Assembly (NCBI RefSeq): GCF_015645465.1
Contig: NZ_JADOEL010000005.1
Span: 140,378-204,377, forward strand
Reading direction: 5' to 3'
DNA: 64,000 nt
DNA from: Herminiimonas contaminans
GTDB lineage: Bacteria; Pseudomonadota; Gammaproteobacteria; Burkholderiales; Burkholderiaceae_D
A model generated the notes under the pieces. It was not told the origin of the DNA, searched no databases, and saw nothing but the letters and a program-made list of their open reading frames with translations. How positions within the stretch are numbered: position 1 is the first letter of the stretch; each line of letters begins with the position of its first letter. Position numbers and translations under genes: made by a program. This document shows positions 46,654 to 54,269 of this stretch, in pieces.

Positions 46654-46931
46654 GCATGCACCTTGTTCATAGATTCCTTTGGGTAAAACACTTTGATGTC
46701 ATCCAGTACATCGCGCGGATCCACATACCAGTCATAAACGCCTACCAGGTTGTTGGCCAGCAGGCGGGTTTTGGCCTCAAACGACCCCGATGTGCTTTTC
46801 GTCACCACGATCTTCCCGGCGATCATGAAGATGGCAACCGGCACATCTACGCCCTCGATCATCTCAATGGCGCGCCGGAATGCCTTTTCTATGGGCTCAA
46901 CCGGTGGCTTGAACTGTCCCCGCAATGCCAT
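46650..46931 (-). CDS. hypothetical phage protein, 93 aa
   Basis: No domain recognised. Helical start (PVEPIEKAFRRAIEMIEG) then a strand-rich part (VAIFMIAGKIVVTKS). Close packing with neighbours supports it as a gene. Confidence 0.6.
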   Translation of the reverse strand: MALRGQFKPPVEPIEKAFRRAIEMIEGVDVPVAIFMIAGKIVVTKSTSGSFEAKTRLLANNLVGVYDWYVDPRDVLDDIKVFYPKESMNKVHA

Positions 46932-46932
46932 G

Positions 46933-47139
46933 TCATGCCCCCTTTCCGAATGCCTTGTCCGCCCACTCCTGCCGGCTCGTAATGGTCTTGCCTTCCGCCT
47001 GGGTGAACCGCTTGCAGGTACGCTCCCGCGTGATGTTCACGAACATGCCGACTTCCTCATGCTTGCACTTCCCGAATCCCGTGGCGCTGTGCTTTTTGAA
47101 AGTCTGCAAATCGAGGTTTGCACATGTCAGGCACTTCAT
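46933..47139 (-). CDS. small Cys-rich (zinc-binding?) phage protein
   Basis: A 68-residue protein with CLTCANLD at the start and GKCKHEE and RTCKRF later: four or five cysteines arranged like a compact zinc site. Overlaps the replication gene stop by 4 bp. Function unknown. Confidence 0.65.
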   Translation of the reverse strand: MKCLTCANLDLQTFKKHSATGFGKCKHEEVGMFVNITRERTCKRFTQAEGKTITSRQEWADKAFGKGA

Positions 47140-48158
47140 ACTGTCTGCCCATCGACTTGCCTACCTCGCTTCAGCAATGCCAGTGCATCGGTCAGGTCAG
47201 GCTTGACCGTTTGCGGGGCGTCCTTGACCACTGCAGGCGCTTGGCTAATTCTCGGCGCCGGGGCTTTCCCACCGTTATCGACCGCCGCCACTACGCGAGC
47301 CTTGAAAACGAAGAACGGTTCGCCTGGCAATGGCTTGATCGGCGGATCAAGTATCAATCCCTTGTCTTCCACGCCCTTGTCTGTTGCATGCCACGGGATC
47401 AAGCTCTTGCCCCCTTCTTTCTTGGCCGCCATGCAAGCAGCTTTCAGGAAAGATGCAGCGTCAGCAGGTTGCTTGACCACGGCAGAGCGCACTGCTTCGA
47501 TGACAATTTCGTCGCCATAGTCTTTGCACAGCTTTCCAACGAAGGTGCCGCATTGATCTTTCGGCATACCTTGCTCGCTAAGCAGCGATTTACCTGCGCG
47601 CCAAAGCTCGGTTTTTGCCATGTCTTCCGGCGATTTGTCGCTGGGCGGTTCGCCGCCCGTACCGATAGGTACGGAATCTGTTCCTGATCCTGCTCTTGTT
47701 TCTGCTCTTGTTCCTGTTCTTGGCTTCGGAGGGGCTTGCAAGGGGCTTTCAAGGGTCAGATGAAAAGCGCTTGAATAACGCTCAAAAAAAGCTGCTTTGA
47801 ACTCGCCTGTCATAGCGGAAAACGCCTTTTTCACTGCTTTGACCTGGTTGTCATTTACCTTCAATTCTTCACCGATCTGGAACTTGGCCATTTCGTAGAC
47901 AAAAACGGTTTCGCTTTCCTCGTCATACATGCAGAAATTCTTCTCGATAAGGCTTTGAAGCCCCTTGCAAGCCCCTTCCATATCCAGCCCGGTTTCGTGC
48001 GCAATGTACAGTTTCGGAATCTGGAACACGCCTGTCATTTCGGACATCGTGCAGGTCATCAGGTAGAGGGCGACGATCTGCGCTTCAGGGTCTTTGCGCA
48101 GTGATTTACCAGTGCTGCCCGTCCAAAACTTGGCACTGATCTTTCCATAGTCACGCAT
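47136..48158 (-). CDS. putative replication initiator/replisome organiser
   Basis: A 340-residue protein. The N-terminal 110 residues (MRDYGKISAKFWTGSTGKSLRKD ... YIAHETGLDMEGACKGLQSLIEKN) form a winged-helix domain as in phage replication organisers of the lambda O type. A linker (about residues 136-155) is coded by hexamer repeats (RTGTRAETRAGSGTD), and a helical domain with KDYGDEIVIEAVRSAVVKQP follows. No helicase or helicase-loader gene is obvious beside it, so it may recruit host DnaB. An origin may lie inside the gene, as in lambda. Confidence 0.7.
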   Translation of the reverse strand: MRDYGKISAKFWTGSTGKSLRKDPEAQIVALYLMTCTMSEMTGVFQIPKLYIAHETGLDMEGACKGLQSLIEKNFCMYDEESETVFVYEMAKFQIGEELKVNDNQVKAVKKAFSAMTGEFKAAFFERYSSAFHLTLESPLQAPPKPRTGTRAETRAGSGTDSVPIGTGGEPPSDKSPEDMAKTELWRAGKSLLSEQGMPKDQCGTFVGKLCKDYGDEIVIEAVRSAVVKQPADAASFLKAACMAAKKEGGKSLIPWHATDKGVEDKGLILDPPIKPLPGEPFFVFKARVVAAVDNGGKAPAPRISQAPAVVKDAPQTVKPDLTDALALLKRGRQVDGQTV

Positions 48159-48792
48159 GGCCTGATTCCTTCAATTCTTTCAACTTGCGCCGGTATGTCG
48201 CTTCAATCTTGATCAACATCTCTCGCGTCCACTTAATGCTGGTGTTGTTGCATTCCAGCGCTTCAACGGCTTCCAGTCCGATGCGTTTAATCAGTCCGAT
48301 ACGGAAATCTACAGCCCGGCCTGCTCCATAGCGGTTACAGTCCTTCAACTGACGGTGCACATTGTTTTCCACGAATCGCATGTGATCTGCGCTGCCACGG
48401 CTGCGATAGTGGCCGGCATCCCATATGCCACCGCGCGACCATTCCCCACCCCATTTCCCGCAGCAGATGCACGGCAGGTGCTTGTCACGCTCCCGGATGA
48501 ACGCATTGAATGCGATTTGAGCGCGCGCTTTCAACTGAGGGATGGTTCGAATCTCTGCTTTACGCTCGCGTATACTTGCCCGTTCAGCCTTCGCTACCTG
48601 GCGCGCAATTTTTTCGCGTTTCCGCTTTGCTACCTCAGCGGCGCATTCGACACCGCAGGCAACGTGCGACATCGACTTCGGCACATAGCGATTCGGGCAA
48701 ACACTGCACTTTCTGGTTTTGCGAACAGATACGCGCAGGATATTTGCGCGCGGCTTGAATCCGGTACGCGTCATTGGTGCGGAGCGCTTCAT
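48151..48792 (-). CDS. NinG-like recombination protein
   Basis: A 213-residue protein of the lambda NinG (Rap) family: N-terminal zinc-type cysteines (CSVCPNRY, then CGVECA), a long Arg/Lys-rich helix, and a C-terminal nuclease-like part (LPCICCGKWGG, DAGHYRSRGS, NNVHRQLKDCNRY). Rap cleaves branched DNA. The start at 48792 follows GTGGAG and gives ATGA overlap with the methyltransferase gene. Confidence 0.85.
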   Translation of the reverse strand: MKRSAPMTRTGFKPRANILRVSVRKTRKCSVCPNRYVPKSMSHVACGVECAAEVAKRKREKIARQVAKAERASIRERKAEIRTIPQLKARAQIAFNAFIRERDKHLPCICCGKWGGEWSRGGIWDAGHYRSRGSADHMRFVENNVHRQLKDCNRYGAGRAVDFRIGLIKRIGLEAVEALECNNTSIKWTREMLIKIEATYRRKLKELKESGHA

Positions 48793-49574
48793 ATCAACTC
48801 CACCTGTTCTGGGAACGCTTGAAGCAGCGGTATTGGAATATATGGAGCGGCCAATCGATTGCAAGCAGTATCAAAATGAGAAACATCGCTTTCAAACCCG
48901 ATGAATTTGCGACCAGAATTTGCGCATGCGACACCCGTGGTGCAGCTTCCCATAGTGTTGTCGAGAACAAGATCACCTGAATTGGAATACGTCCTAATCA
49001 TGTATTCCATCAGAGCGACTGGTTTTTGAGTTGGGTGCAGATTTGACTTTTGCTTATCGCTCGAGAAAAACTGAACTGATCTCGGGTACCGACTAGTTGA
49101 ATCATATTCAGCAAGTCCGAAAGCCCTGCCGTAGCATTCAGAATTGACCGCACGTCGCTTCGTTGTTTCACGCTTGTGACCGTGAGTGATTTGCGGGTTA
49201 TAGGTTGGTTGTTTCTTATAGAAAGCAAGAATACTTTCATGCGCACGCAACGGTTGCTTCTTCGCGTTCAGAAAACCTGTCGCATTTCCTTTTTCCCAAA
49301 TCCACTCGCACCGGTACCATTCGAGATTACTGGCAACAAGCAAACTAGTGAATGGTTGCGCAGCCGTGAGCAGTACTGCGCCATTTGGTTTTAGAACGCG
49401 TTTGTATTGCTCCCAAAGTGGGGCCATTGGAATAACGAAGTCCCAAGAGCATTCAGTCGTGCCATAAGGCAGGTCGGCAAAGATCATATCTACGCTGCCA
49501 TCTGCGATTAGCGGGAACAAGTCCATGCAATCGCCAAAGTACAGCTTTGCATCACCAATAATTACCGGCCTCAT
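48789..49574 (-). CDS. DNA N6-adenine or N4-cytosine methyltransferase
   Basis: A 261-residue beta-class enzyme: catalytic motif IV DLPYG at residues 34-38 precedes the SAM motif VLDNTMGSC at about 203-211. The DLPYG variant of DPPY is common in phage enzymes. The gene is more AT-rich than neighbours, suggesting recent acquisition. No partner restriction gene is present, so it likely protects phage DNA or regulates. The target site is unknown. Confidence 0.88.
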   Translation of the reverse strand: MRPVIIGDAKLYFGDCMDLFPLIADGSVDMIFADLPYGTTECSWDFVIPMAPLWEQYKRVLKPNGAVLLTAAQPFTSLLVASNLEWYRCEWIWEKGNATGFLNAKKQPLRAHESILAFYKKQPTYNPQITHGHKRETTKRRAVNSECYGRAFGLAEYDSTSRYPRSVQFFSSDKQKSNLHPTQKPVALMEYMIRTYSNSGDLVLDNTMGSCTTGVACANSGRKFIGFESDVSHFDTACNRLAAPYIPIPLLQAFPEQVELI

Positions 49575-50092
49575 CGGTCAAACCCATGCAGTACTGTTTC
49601 CATCATCTCGGCGGCTTTATCAGCGCCAAGGTGTTTCCACAAATAGACGGCGGCATGCTGACCACGTAAGAAAGCCAGCATCGCGTCGTGAAACTCGCGC
49701 ATTGCGGGCTCGTCCATTTCCATGTAGCTGATCGACTTAGGCAGCGGCACGACGCCGCCCTTCGGTCCCGCGACCCAATCGACATGCCCGGCACCGACCT
49801 TGATCCAGTTGCGGAATTGGTCAAAGTGCTGGAATTTGTCTTGAGCCTCAAAGATCGCCTGCTCTAACGCCATGTGATAGCGATGGAAGCGGCCACTGCG
49901 CGGCGCGCGGGTACCGACTTCGATAATCTCGCCGGATTCAAGGCTGAAAGCAGTCTTCAAGAAGCGAATCCATCGTTTCTGGTTCTTTTCATCAACGCCG
50001 CGCAAACCGTTGGTCATCACGCGCTGCGCGGTGTTTATCTCTGCATCGGTCAAAGCGATGCTGCGATCCCGCATAACGAGTGCTTGGCTCAC
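49571..50092 (-). CDS. DUF1367-like phage protein
   Basis: A 173-residue protein with GEIIEVGTRAPRSGRFHRYHMALEQAIFEAQDKF and SISYMEMDEPAMREFHD, the outline of DUF1367, found near ninB/ninG in lambdoid replication regions. Function unknown; overlaps the neighbours by 4 bp. Confidence 0.7.
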   Translation of the reverse strand: MSQALVMRDRSIALTDAEINTAQRVMTNGLRGVDEKNQKRWIRFLKTAFSLESGEIIEVGTRAPRSGRFHRYHMALEQAIFEAQDKFQHFDQFRNWIKVGAGHVDWVAGPKGGVVPLPKSISYMEMDEPAMREFHDAMLAFLRGQHAAVYLWKHLGADKAAEMMETVLHGFDR

Positions 50093-50397
50093 TGCAGCAG
50101 CTCCATTTGTTCAACTGGCATTGCAACTGGCTTCACGTGTACGAAGACGGAAACATGGGAAATCGGGCAGACTTGCCGATCCAGGAGGCGGACAAGCTGC
50201 TTTGTTTCTTCACGCAGCTCAAACACCCGGCCACTGATGACATTCGGGGTCAAGCCGGTCAACTTGGCCAACTGCTGGCCGGTATAGGCGCGGCCTGGCT
50301 CCATCACGGATAGGATTAACGCCTGTTGACGCGCCCTGTCATTCTGTACGCGGCCATGAAAGCAATCGATTGAAGACTGCGCGACTTGAGTTTTCAT
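50089..50397 (-). CDS. winged-helix phage protein, 102 aa
   Basis: Starts MKTQVAQSSID after GGAGGAAAGT; the core RAYTGQQLAKLTGLTPNVISGRVFELREE is a helix-turn-helix. A longer start would lie in the preceding gene. Probable regulator or replication accessory. Confidence 0.65.
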   Translation of the reverse strand: MKTQVAQSSIDCFHGRVQNDRARQQALILSVMEPGRAYTGQQLAKLTGLTPNVISGRVFELREETKQLVRLLDRQVCPISHVSVFVHVKPVAMPVEQMELLQ

Positions 50398-50555
50398 ACT
50401 TTCCTCCAGCAACGATCACAGCATTTGTACTGCGCCAACTGGCGCGCCGTTACCACCCGACCACAAGCGCAGCGCTTCCGGATATGCGACATCGGCGCTC
50501 TTGCCGATTCAGCGCGGTACCGTTGTTCTGCGTTTGGGGTTGTGTGTGTCGTCAT
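50394..50555 (-). CDS. small zinc-ribbon-like protein, 53 aa
   Basis: Starts MTTHTTPNAEQRYRAES; cysteines CACG and CCDRC at the end suggest a zinc ribbon. ATGA overlap with the next gene. No other hint of function. Confidence 0.6.
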   Translation of the reverse strand: MTTHTTPNAEQRYRAESARAPMSHIRKRCACGRVVTARQLAQYKCCDRCWRKV

Positions 50556-50558
50556 GAA

Positions 50559-50780
50559 TTACCCTTGAATCAATACGAATTTTTCATTTGCTTTGTCTGT
50601 CTCGATGATTGCCGGGCGCTTTGGCTTGCCCTCGTCATCCAATTTGATGCCACGGTCTTTAAACATCAGCATCAAAACTTCGTCTTGCGTTTTGTCTTCG
50701 CCATACGTGCCGGCGATACGCGCCGCTTTGTATTCTGCAAATGTCACTTCTGCCCGGATTGGGCCACTACCTTTTTTCAT
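50559..50780 (-). CDS. hypothetical phage protein, 73 aa
   Basis: Helical and charged (FAEYKAARIAGTYGEDKTQDEVLMLMFKDRGI), soluble. Coupled by ATGA to the gene upstream. No family recognised. Confidence 0.6.
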   Translation of the reverse strand: MKKGSGPIRAEVTFAEYKAARIAGTYGEDKTQDEVLMLMFKDRGIKLDDEGKPKRPAIIETDKANEKFVLIQG

Positions 50781-51142
50781 GCTGTTGCCTTTTGCTCTGC
50801 GATCTGTGCTTCAAGAATGGTCAATTGCGATTGCATAGCGATCCACTGGCTGACAAAGGTATTGCCGACAGCTTCTTCAAATGCGGGGATGTACTTGGCT
50901 GGCATGTCGCGCATCTCATGCCCGCGTTCATCAAGGTCACGATCTGAAAAATAGTCACTGGCGTGACTTGGCCGCATACCTGTTCGTTCGCAAATCGTGG
51001 CGCGCGTCATGTTCTTCACGCGGCTGTTTGCAAGTGCCAGGCGGCACACGTCCCGATAGGACTTAATTTTCTTAATCAATGAGGCCGGAACAACTGCCGG
51101 ACCTTCAAGACGTGGCATCAAGTTAATTCGTTGAGTATTCAT
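50777..51142 (-). CDS. HTH-containing early regulator candidate, 121 aa
   Basis: A segment RATICERTGMRPSHASDYFSDRD reads as a helix-turn-helix, and the C-terminus is a helix (WIAMQSQLTILEAQIAEQKA) that could oligomerise. It is the second gene after cro in the leftward unit, the place of cII in lambda. A CII-like role is inferred from order and form only. Confidence 0.65.
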   Translation of the reverse strand: MNTQRINLMPRLEGPAVVPASLIKKIKSYRDVCRLALANSRVKNMTRATICERTGMRPSHASDYFSDRDLDERGHEMRDMPAKYIPAFEEAVGNTFVSQWIAMQSQLTILEAQIAEQKATA

Positions 51143-51603
51143 ATTGCTGCTGCATTCTTATAGGTTGATTCGGCTTCGGCTTGGGTTGCAAAGCAACCGA
51201 GGTACTTGCTTTTGTAATAAACGCTGTACGGACGTGCCTTTACTGGACCAATCGTCCAACCTCTGCCCGTACCAGCTCTCGGCGATCCACCGCATTTACC
51301 GGGAAGGTTCAAAAATGCATCTTTGTGGTTCTGTTCCTGTTTAACGATAGAAACGTTTCCCACTTTGTACGGGCCGGTATCACCTGTTCTAGCCATGCAA
51401 TAGCAACCTTTTTGATTGCCGCGTAACTCATACTTCCCTGACGACTCCCATATCTGAAGCCACTCCTCGAATGTCATGTCCCACGCAACTCCGCGATACT
51501 TGGCTGCGGCTTTCTGCATTGAAAACTGTCGGCGCGCTTTGCTGACGTAAGGTGATTTATTTTTCATAGTTATCAATAAATACAATCGACTTCCCAGTGA
51601 CAT
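51139..51603 (-). CDS. HNH/AP2-like putative DNA-binding or homing endonuclease-type protein
   Basis: A protein of 154 residues (142 if started at the ATG at 51567; neither start has a clear ribosome site). A middle segment (GCYCMARTGDTGPYKVGNVSIVKQEQNHKDA) resembles phage HNH-type endonucleases. The C-terminus (RPYSVYYKSKYLGCFATQAEAESTYKNA) is an AP2-like DNA-binding repeat. Such genes are often mobile or regulatory. It is the first gene after cro. Confidence 0.65.
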   Translation of the reverse strand: MSLGSRLYLLITMKNKSPYVSKARRQFSMQKAAAKYRGVAWDMTFEEWLQIWESSGKYELRGNQKGCYCMARTGDTGPYKVGNVSIVKQEQNHKDAFLNLPGKCGGSPRAGTGRGWTIGPVKARPYSVYYKSKYLGCFATQAEAESTYKNAAAI

Positions 51604-51612
51604 TCCCAGTGA
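51591..51612. repeat. tandem 10-bp direct repeat at helical spacing
   Basis: TTCCCAGTGA occurs twice with a 12-bp period between cro and the next leftward gene. Direct repeats one turn apart are the form of CII-type activator sites in lambdoid pRE promoters; the link is an inference. Confidence 0.4.
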
Positions 51613-51628
51613 GATTTCTGGAAACTAA

Positions 51629-51650
51629 AGGGCATGAAAATTCATGCCCT
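51629..51650 (-). terminator. tR1-like hairpin after cro
   Basis: AGGGCATGAA and TTCATGCCCT form a perfect 10-bp stem with a 2-nt gap, 8 bp after the cro stop in the leftward direction; a short T-rich stretch follows. A leaky terminator here would match lambda tR1. Confidence 0.6.
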
Positions 51651-51657
51651 CAAAAAA

Positions 51658-51879
51658 TTAAACAGTTTCTTTTTCGACTTCTGGTGCTTGGCTTTGCTCG
51701 ACACACCGTATTGCGTGCAACTTTTGAAGTCGGTCAACAATCACAAACGATGTCTGCTTTCCTCTGCTGCCACCCACAAAGGCAGCAATGAGAGACTGTG
51801 AACAAGGGACAAGCTCAGCCAATTGCGCTTGCGTTAGCCCAGTGGCGAGAAGTTCTTCAACGGTCTTTTTGGTATCCAT
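51658..51879 (-). CDS. Cro-like repressor
   Basis: A 73-residue protein starting MDTKKTVEELLATG with an HTH (LTQAQLAELVPCSQSLIAAFVGG). It is the first leftward gene, divergent from the cI-like gene with three operators between. The ATG at 51879 lies within a base or two of the expected transcription start, so the message is probably leaderless; no ribosome site is visible. Confidence 0.8.
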   Translation of the reverse strand: MDTKKTVEELLATGLTQAQLAELVPCSQSLIAAFVGGSRGKQTSFVIVDRLQKLHAIRCVEQSQAPEVEKETV

Positions 51880-51884
51880 AAATC

Positions 51885-51953
51885 TGATTATCACGTATGT
51901 GTTTGAATCAGTCAACACCAACGTGATTAAACTTTCTATTACATTCGTGATAT
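51885..51953. promoter_or_regulatory. triple operator between cro and cI
   Basis: Three CAC-N4-GTG-type sites have centres at 51896.5, 51920.5 and 51944.5, exactly 24 bp apart: CACGTATGTG (51892-51901), CACCAACGTG (51916-51925) and a weaker TACATTCGTG (51940-51949). The first lies within a 20-bp sequence repeated inverted at 53237-53256. The sites overlap the -10 and -35 of the cro promoter and approach the cI start. Confidence 0.8.
51887..51915 (-). promoter_or_regulatory. leftward early promoter (cro, pR-like)
   Basis: On the minus strand TTGACT (51915-51910), 17 bp, GATAAT (51892-51887). The hexamers and spacing are the same as in the rightward promoter at 53226-53254. Confidence 0.8.
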
Positions 51954-52629
51954 GGATACATTAGCAAAACGTTTAACTTGGGCTCGCTCTGAAAAGAGCA
52001 TGTCGCAAGAGTCATTGGCAAAGGCCGCCGAAGTTTCTCAATCAACCATTGGAAATCTTGAGGCCGGGATTCGCAATTCCGCTCGAAGAATCGCAGCTAT
52101 AGCGGCAGTTCTCGACGTAAATCCGTTATGGCTATCAGATGGGGTAGGTCCAATCAAGCCAACGAACACAGGCGGCGGTGCGGTTGATCGCCCTATCAAC
52201 GCTATCGACGTAAATCACTCGCGGTTTCGCCAGGTGCCAGTTGTTGGCCGTGCTATGGGTGGAATGCCTGATCGAGCTTGGGGCGATGGGGATTATCCTG
52301 CCGGCGATTCAGATTGTTATGCTGAGATTGCATCCCAAGATCCGAATGCTTTTATTGTTCCGATTGAAGGTGAGTCAATGTCCCCGCGCTTTAATCCGGG
52401 CGAATTTGCTTTGGTAGAGCCTAATACGGCTCCGGAATTGGAAGATGATGTGCTTGTGAAGCTGGGCGACGGAAGAATAATGATAAAAAGATTGCTCTCG
52501 CAGCGCGGAGCAATTCGGCTCGGAAGCTATAACAGCAATGAGATTATCTCGGCCCCGCCGGAAACTATCGTATGGATGTATTACGTTGCGCATCCTGTAC
52601 CAGCTCGAAAAATTAAACAACGAACTTAA
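51952..52629 (+). CDS. CI-like repressor (HTH plus S24 peptidase)
   Basis: A 225-residue protein: N-terminal XRE-type HTH (residues 5-60, SQESLAKAAEVSQSTIGNLEAG), a linker, and a LexA-like S24 domain with Ser142 (EGESMSP) and Lys179 (IMIKRL) as the catalytic pair. RecA-stimulated self-cleavage would release the lytic and rightward promoters; a cleavage site probably lies near VVGRAMGG. No ribosome site is visible before the ATG. Confidence 0.92.
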   Translation: MDTLAKRLTWARSEKSMSQESLAKAAEVSQSTIGNLEAGIRNSARRIAAIAAVLDVNPLWLSDGVGPIKPTNTGGGAVDRPINAIDVNHSRFRQVPVVGRAMGGMPDRAWGDGDYPAGDSDCYAEIASQDPNAFIVPIEGESMSPRFNPGEFALVEPNTAPELEDDVLVKLGDGRIMIKRLLSQRGAIRLGSYNSNEIISAPPETIVWMYYVAHPVPARKIKQRT

Positions 52630-52659
52630 ATATACCGTTACGGCGTTTGGAAGACCCAC

Positions 52660-53127
52660 ATGAAAAACAATGAATATATTTGCGGTGTAGGCGGATGGTT
52701 GACGTTATTAATTATCATTTTCATGGTGCTAAGCCCGCTATTAGGATTCGGTAGCTTGTATGGCATGATCAAGGATGTTGAGAGCCTCTATTCGGGTCAG
52801 CTACTTGATTCTAAATGGGCGAGCTTTAAACAAGAAACGTGGATAATTTATGCGATAAGCGCCTCGGTAAGCTTTGCTGCTGGATACCGTTTGCTGAAGA
52901 TTCATAAGTCAGAATCTGTCCGATTCGCAATTATTGCAAACTGGCTTGTGGGCCCAATTGCTAATGTTGCGTATGTGATTTCAGGCGCACTGCTTTTAAA
53001 CTTGAGAGTGACCGATCAAATACATGCCTCTATCGGCTCGATTGCCGGGTCGTGCATCGTTGCATCTTTATGGACAGCATATTTGCTGCGCTCAAAGCGC
53101 GTTAAGAATACCTACCATCAGCATTAG
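52660..53127 (+). CDS. DUF2569-like membrane protein (lysogeny moron)
   Basis: A 155-residue protein with four hydrophobic segments; the first part, YICGVGGWLTLLIIIFMVLSPL, is the DUF2569 pattern. It is AT-rich compared with neighbours and lies 30 bp after the repressor with a terminator behind it, so it is expressed in the lysogen. A superinfection-exclusion or fitness function is plausible but not shown. Confidence 0.75.
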   Translation: MKNNEYICGVGGWLTLLIIIFMVLSPLLGFGSLYGMIKDVESLYSGQLLDSKWASFKQETWIIYAISASVSFAAGYRLLKIHKSESVRFAIIANWLVGPIANVAYVISGALLLNLRVTDQIHASIGSIAGSCIVASLWTAYLLRSKRVKNTYHQH

Positions 53128-53151
53128 CCATAAACTTTAGTTAGCAAATAC

Positions 53152-53173
53152 AACCGCTTCGGCGGTTTTTTTT
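53152..53173 (+). terminator. terminator of the cI-DUF2569 unit
   Basis: AACCGC-TTCG-GCGGTT hairpin with a UUCG loop and a run of eight T. Confidence 0.9.
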
Positions 53174-53210
53174 CGTCCAAATTTCAAACTAAATATCACG
53201 ATCAAAATAA

Positions 53211-53256
53211 TTATCACAAATGTGTTTGACTTCTTTAAACACATACGTGATAATCA
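53211..53256. promoter_or_regulatory. double operator at the rightward early promoter
   Basis: CACAAATGTG (53215-53224) and CACATACGTG (53240-53249), centres 25 bp apart. The second is within the 20-bp exact inverted copy of 51885-51904. They flank and overlap the -35 and -10 of the rightward promoter. Confidence 0.8.
53226..53254 (+). promoter_or_regulatory. rightward early promoter (pL-like)
   Basis: TTGACT, 17 bp, GATAAT: the same hexamers and spacing as the cro promoter, again covered by operators. Confidence 0.8.
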
Positions 53257-53301
53257 AATTGTCGGAACAGGAACAGTTTCAAAACGACGGAGAAGGCGTG
53301 C

Positions 53302-53355
53302 ATGGCGCTCGACTCGAAAGCCGGTTACGTCACCTGGCCGATTGACCGCCGGTAG
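53302..53355 (+). CDS. possible 17-codon leader peptide
   Basis: A short frame (MALDSKAGYVTWPIDRR) follows GGAGAAGGCGTGC in the 5' leader of the rightward transcript. Its stop codon is inside a 6-bp hairpin (GACCGC/GCGGTC, 53344-53360) that stands 18 bp before the ribosome site of the next gene. Translation could open the hairpin. It may equally be chance. Confidence 0.3.
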   Translation: MALDSKAGYVTWPIDRR

Positions 53356-53387
53356 CGGTCATCGAATTTAACCAAACAGGAGATGCA

Positions 53388-54269
53388 ATGAACGTCGAAC
53401 TCAATCAAGAACGCAGTTTCACCGTCCGCGCTGGCGCAAATATCTTGCACGGCTTATTCCATGGCGGCGAGTGGGAAGGTCTTACCAAGTACGAAAACGC
53501 ACAAGGCCAAAGCCTGATTATGGACGGCACCGCGATTGTGAAGGGTTCGCCGGATCTGATGCATTACCTCCGCAATGGCGCTGCGCAACCGGGCTTTGTG
53601 GTCGTTCCAGAAACTACCCTGCCAAGCGGTCAAGTTGTTCCGGCTTTTCAAGTTGCGCAACACGTGGCCTCAAAAGGTGACGGCGGCGCGGTATCCATCA
53701 GCGCAACCGGCAAGCCTTGGACAAGTATCAATTTCGCCGATGCGAAACAGGCATGCGCCGATGCTGGCTATTCAATGATTACTGAAACCCAATGGCTTGC
53801 CATCGCATGGAATGCATCGCAAGTCGCGGCCAACTGGACAGGCGGCAAAGTCGGAGAAGGATCGATGCGCCAAGGTATCCGTTTCGGCGGCGGTGCCAAG
53901 CCTGGTGATTACGAACCAACCAATGAAGAAGAACGCCGTTGGTTGCTTTTGTCGAACGGTTCCCTTATCTGCGATTTCAACGGCAATGTCTTCCAGTGGA
54001 TTTTCGATGACGTGCAAGGTGCCGCCGATGGCCTGATCGCCAAACGCATCGAAGCCGATTCTATTTCCCTGACTACTGCCCCCTACCCGTCAGAACAGAA
54101 GGGTATGGGCTATCGCCCTGACGGCTCACGCGATTGGTCCGGCTATGCGCTCATTCGGGGCGGTTACTGGTACTCAGACGTCAATGTGGGCGCGTTCCTT
54201 CTCAGCGACGTTTCGCCCGGCTACGAGTACGACGACGTCGGCTTCCGCTGCACCAAGTCGCTCGGGTAA
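53388..54269 (+). CDS. DGR-type variable protein with FGE/C-type-lectin fold
   Basis: A 293-residue protein. The N-terminal 110 residues are a beta-rich domain of unknown kind. Then comes a formylglycine-generating-enzyme-like C-type lectin fold: PWTSINFADAKQACADAGYSMITETQWLAIAWN (about 114-146), CDFNGNVFQWIFDD (near 200-213) and C-terminal ALIRGGYWYSD...VGFRCTK (254-290). Codons in 260-283 are mostly NNC (TAC, GAC, AGC, TTC, CTC, GTC), as made by adenine mutagenesis of AAC. This is the layout of retroelement-diversified ligand-binding proteins. It heads the CI-controlled rightward operon, with AGGAG before the ATG. Confidence 0.85.
   Translation: MNVELNQERSFTVRAGANILHGLFHGGEWEGLTKYENAQGQSLIMDGTAIVKGSPDLMHYLRNGAAQPGFVVVPETTLPSGQVVPAFQVAQHVASKGDGGAVSISATGKPWTSINFADAKQACADAGYSMITETQWLAIAWNASQVAANWTGGKVGEGSMRQGIRFGGGAKPGDYEPTNEEERRWLLLSNGSLICDFNGNVFQWIFDDVQGAADGLIAKRIEADSISLTTAPYPSEQKGMGYRPDGSRDWSGYALIRGGYWYSDVNVGAFLLSDVSPGYEYDDVGFRCTKSLG

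Noticed and set aside
47444..47752. Open frame with a Gln-Glu repeat
   Set aside because: It is another frame of the hexamer-repeat linker within the replication initiator gene; no independent start signal.
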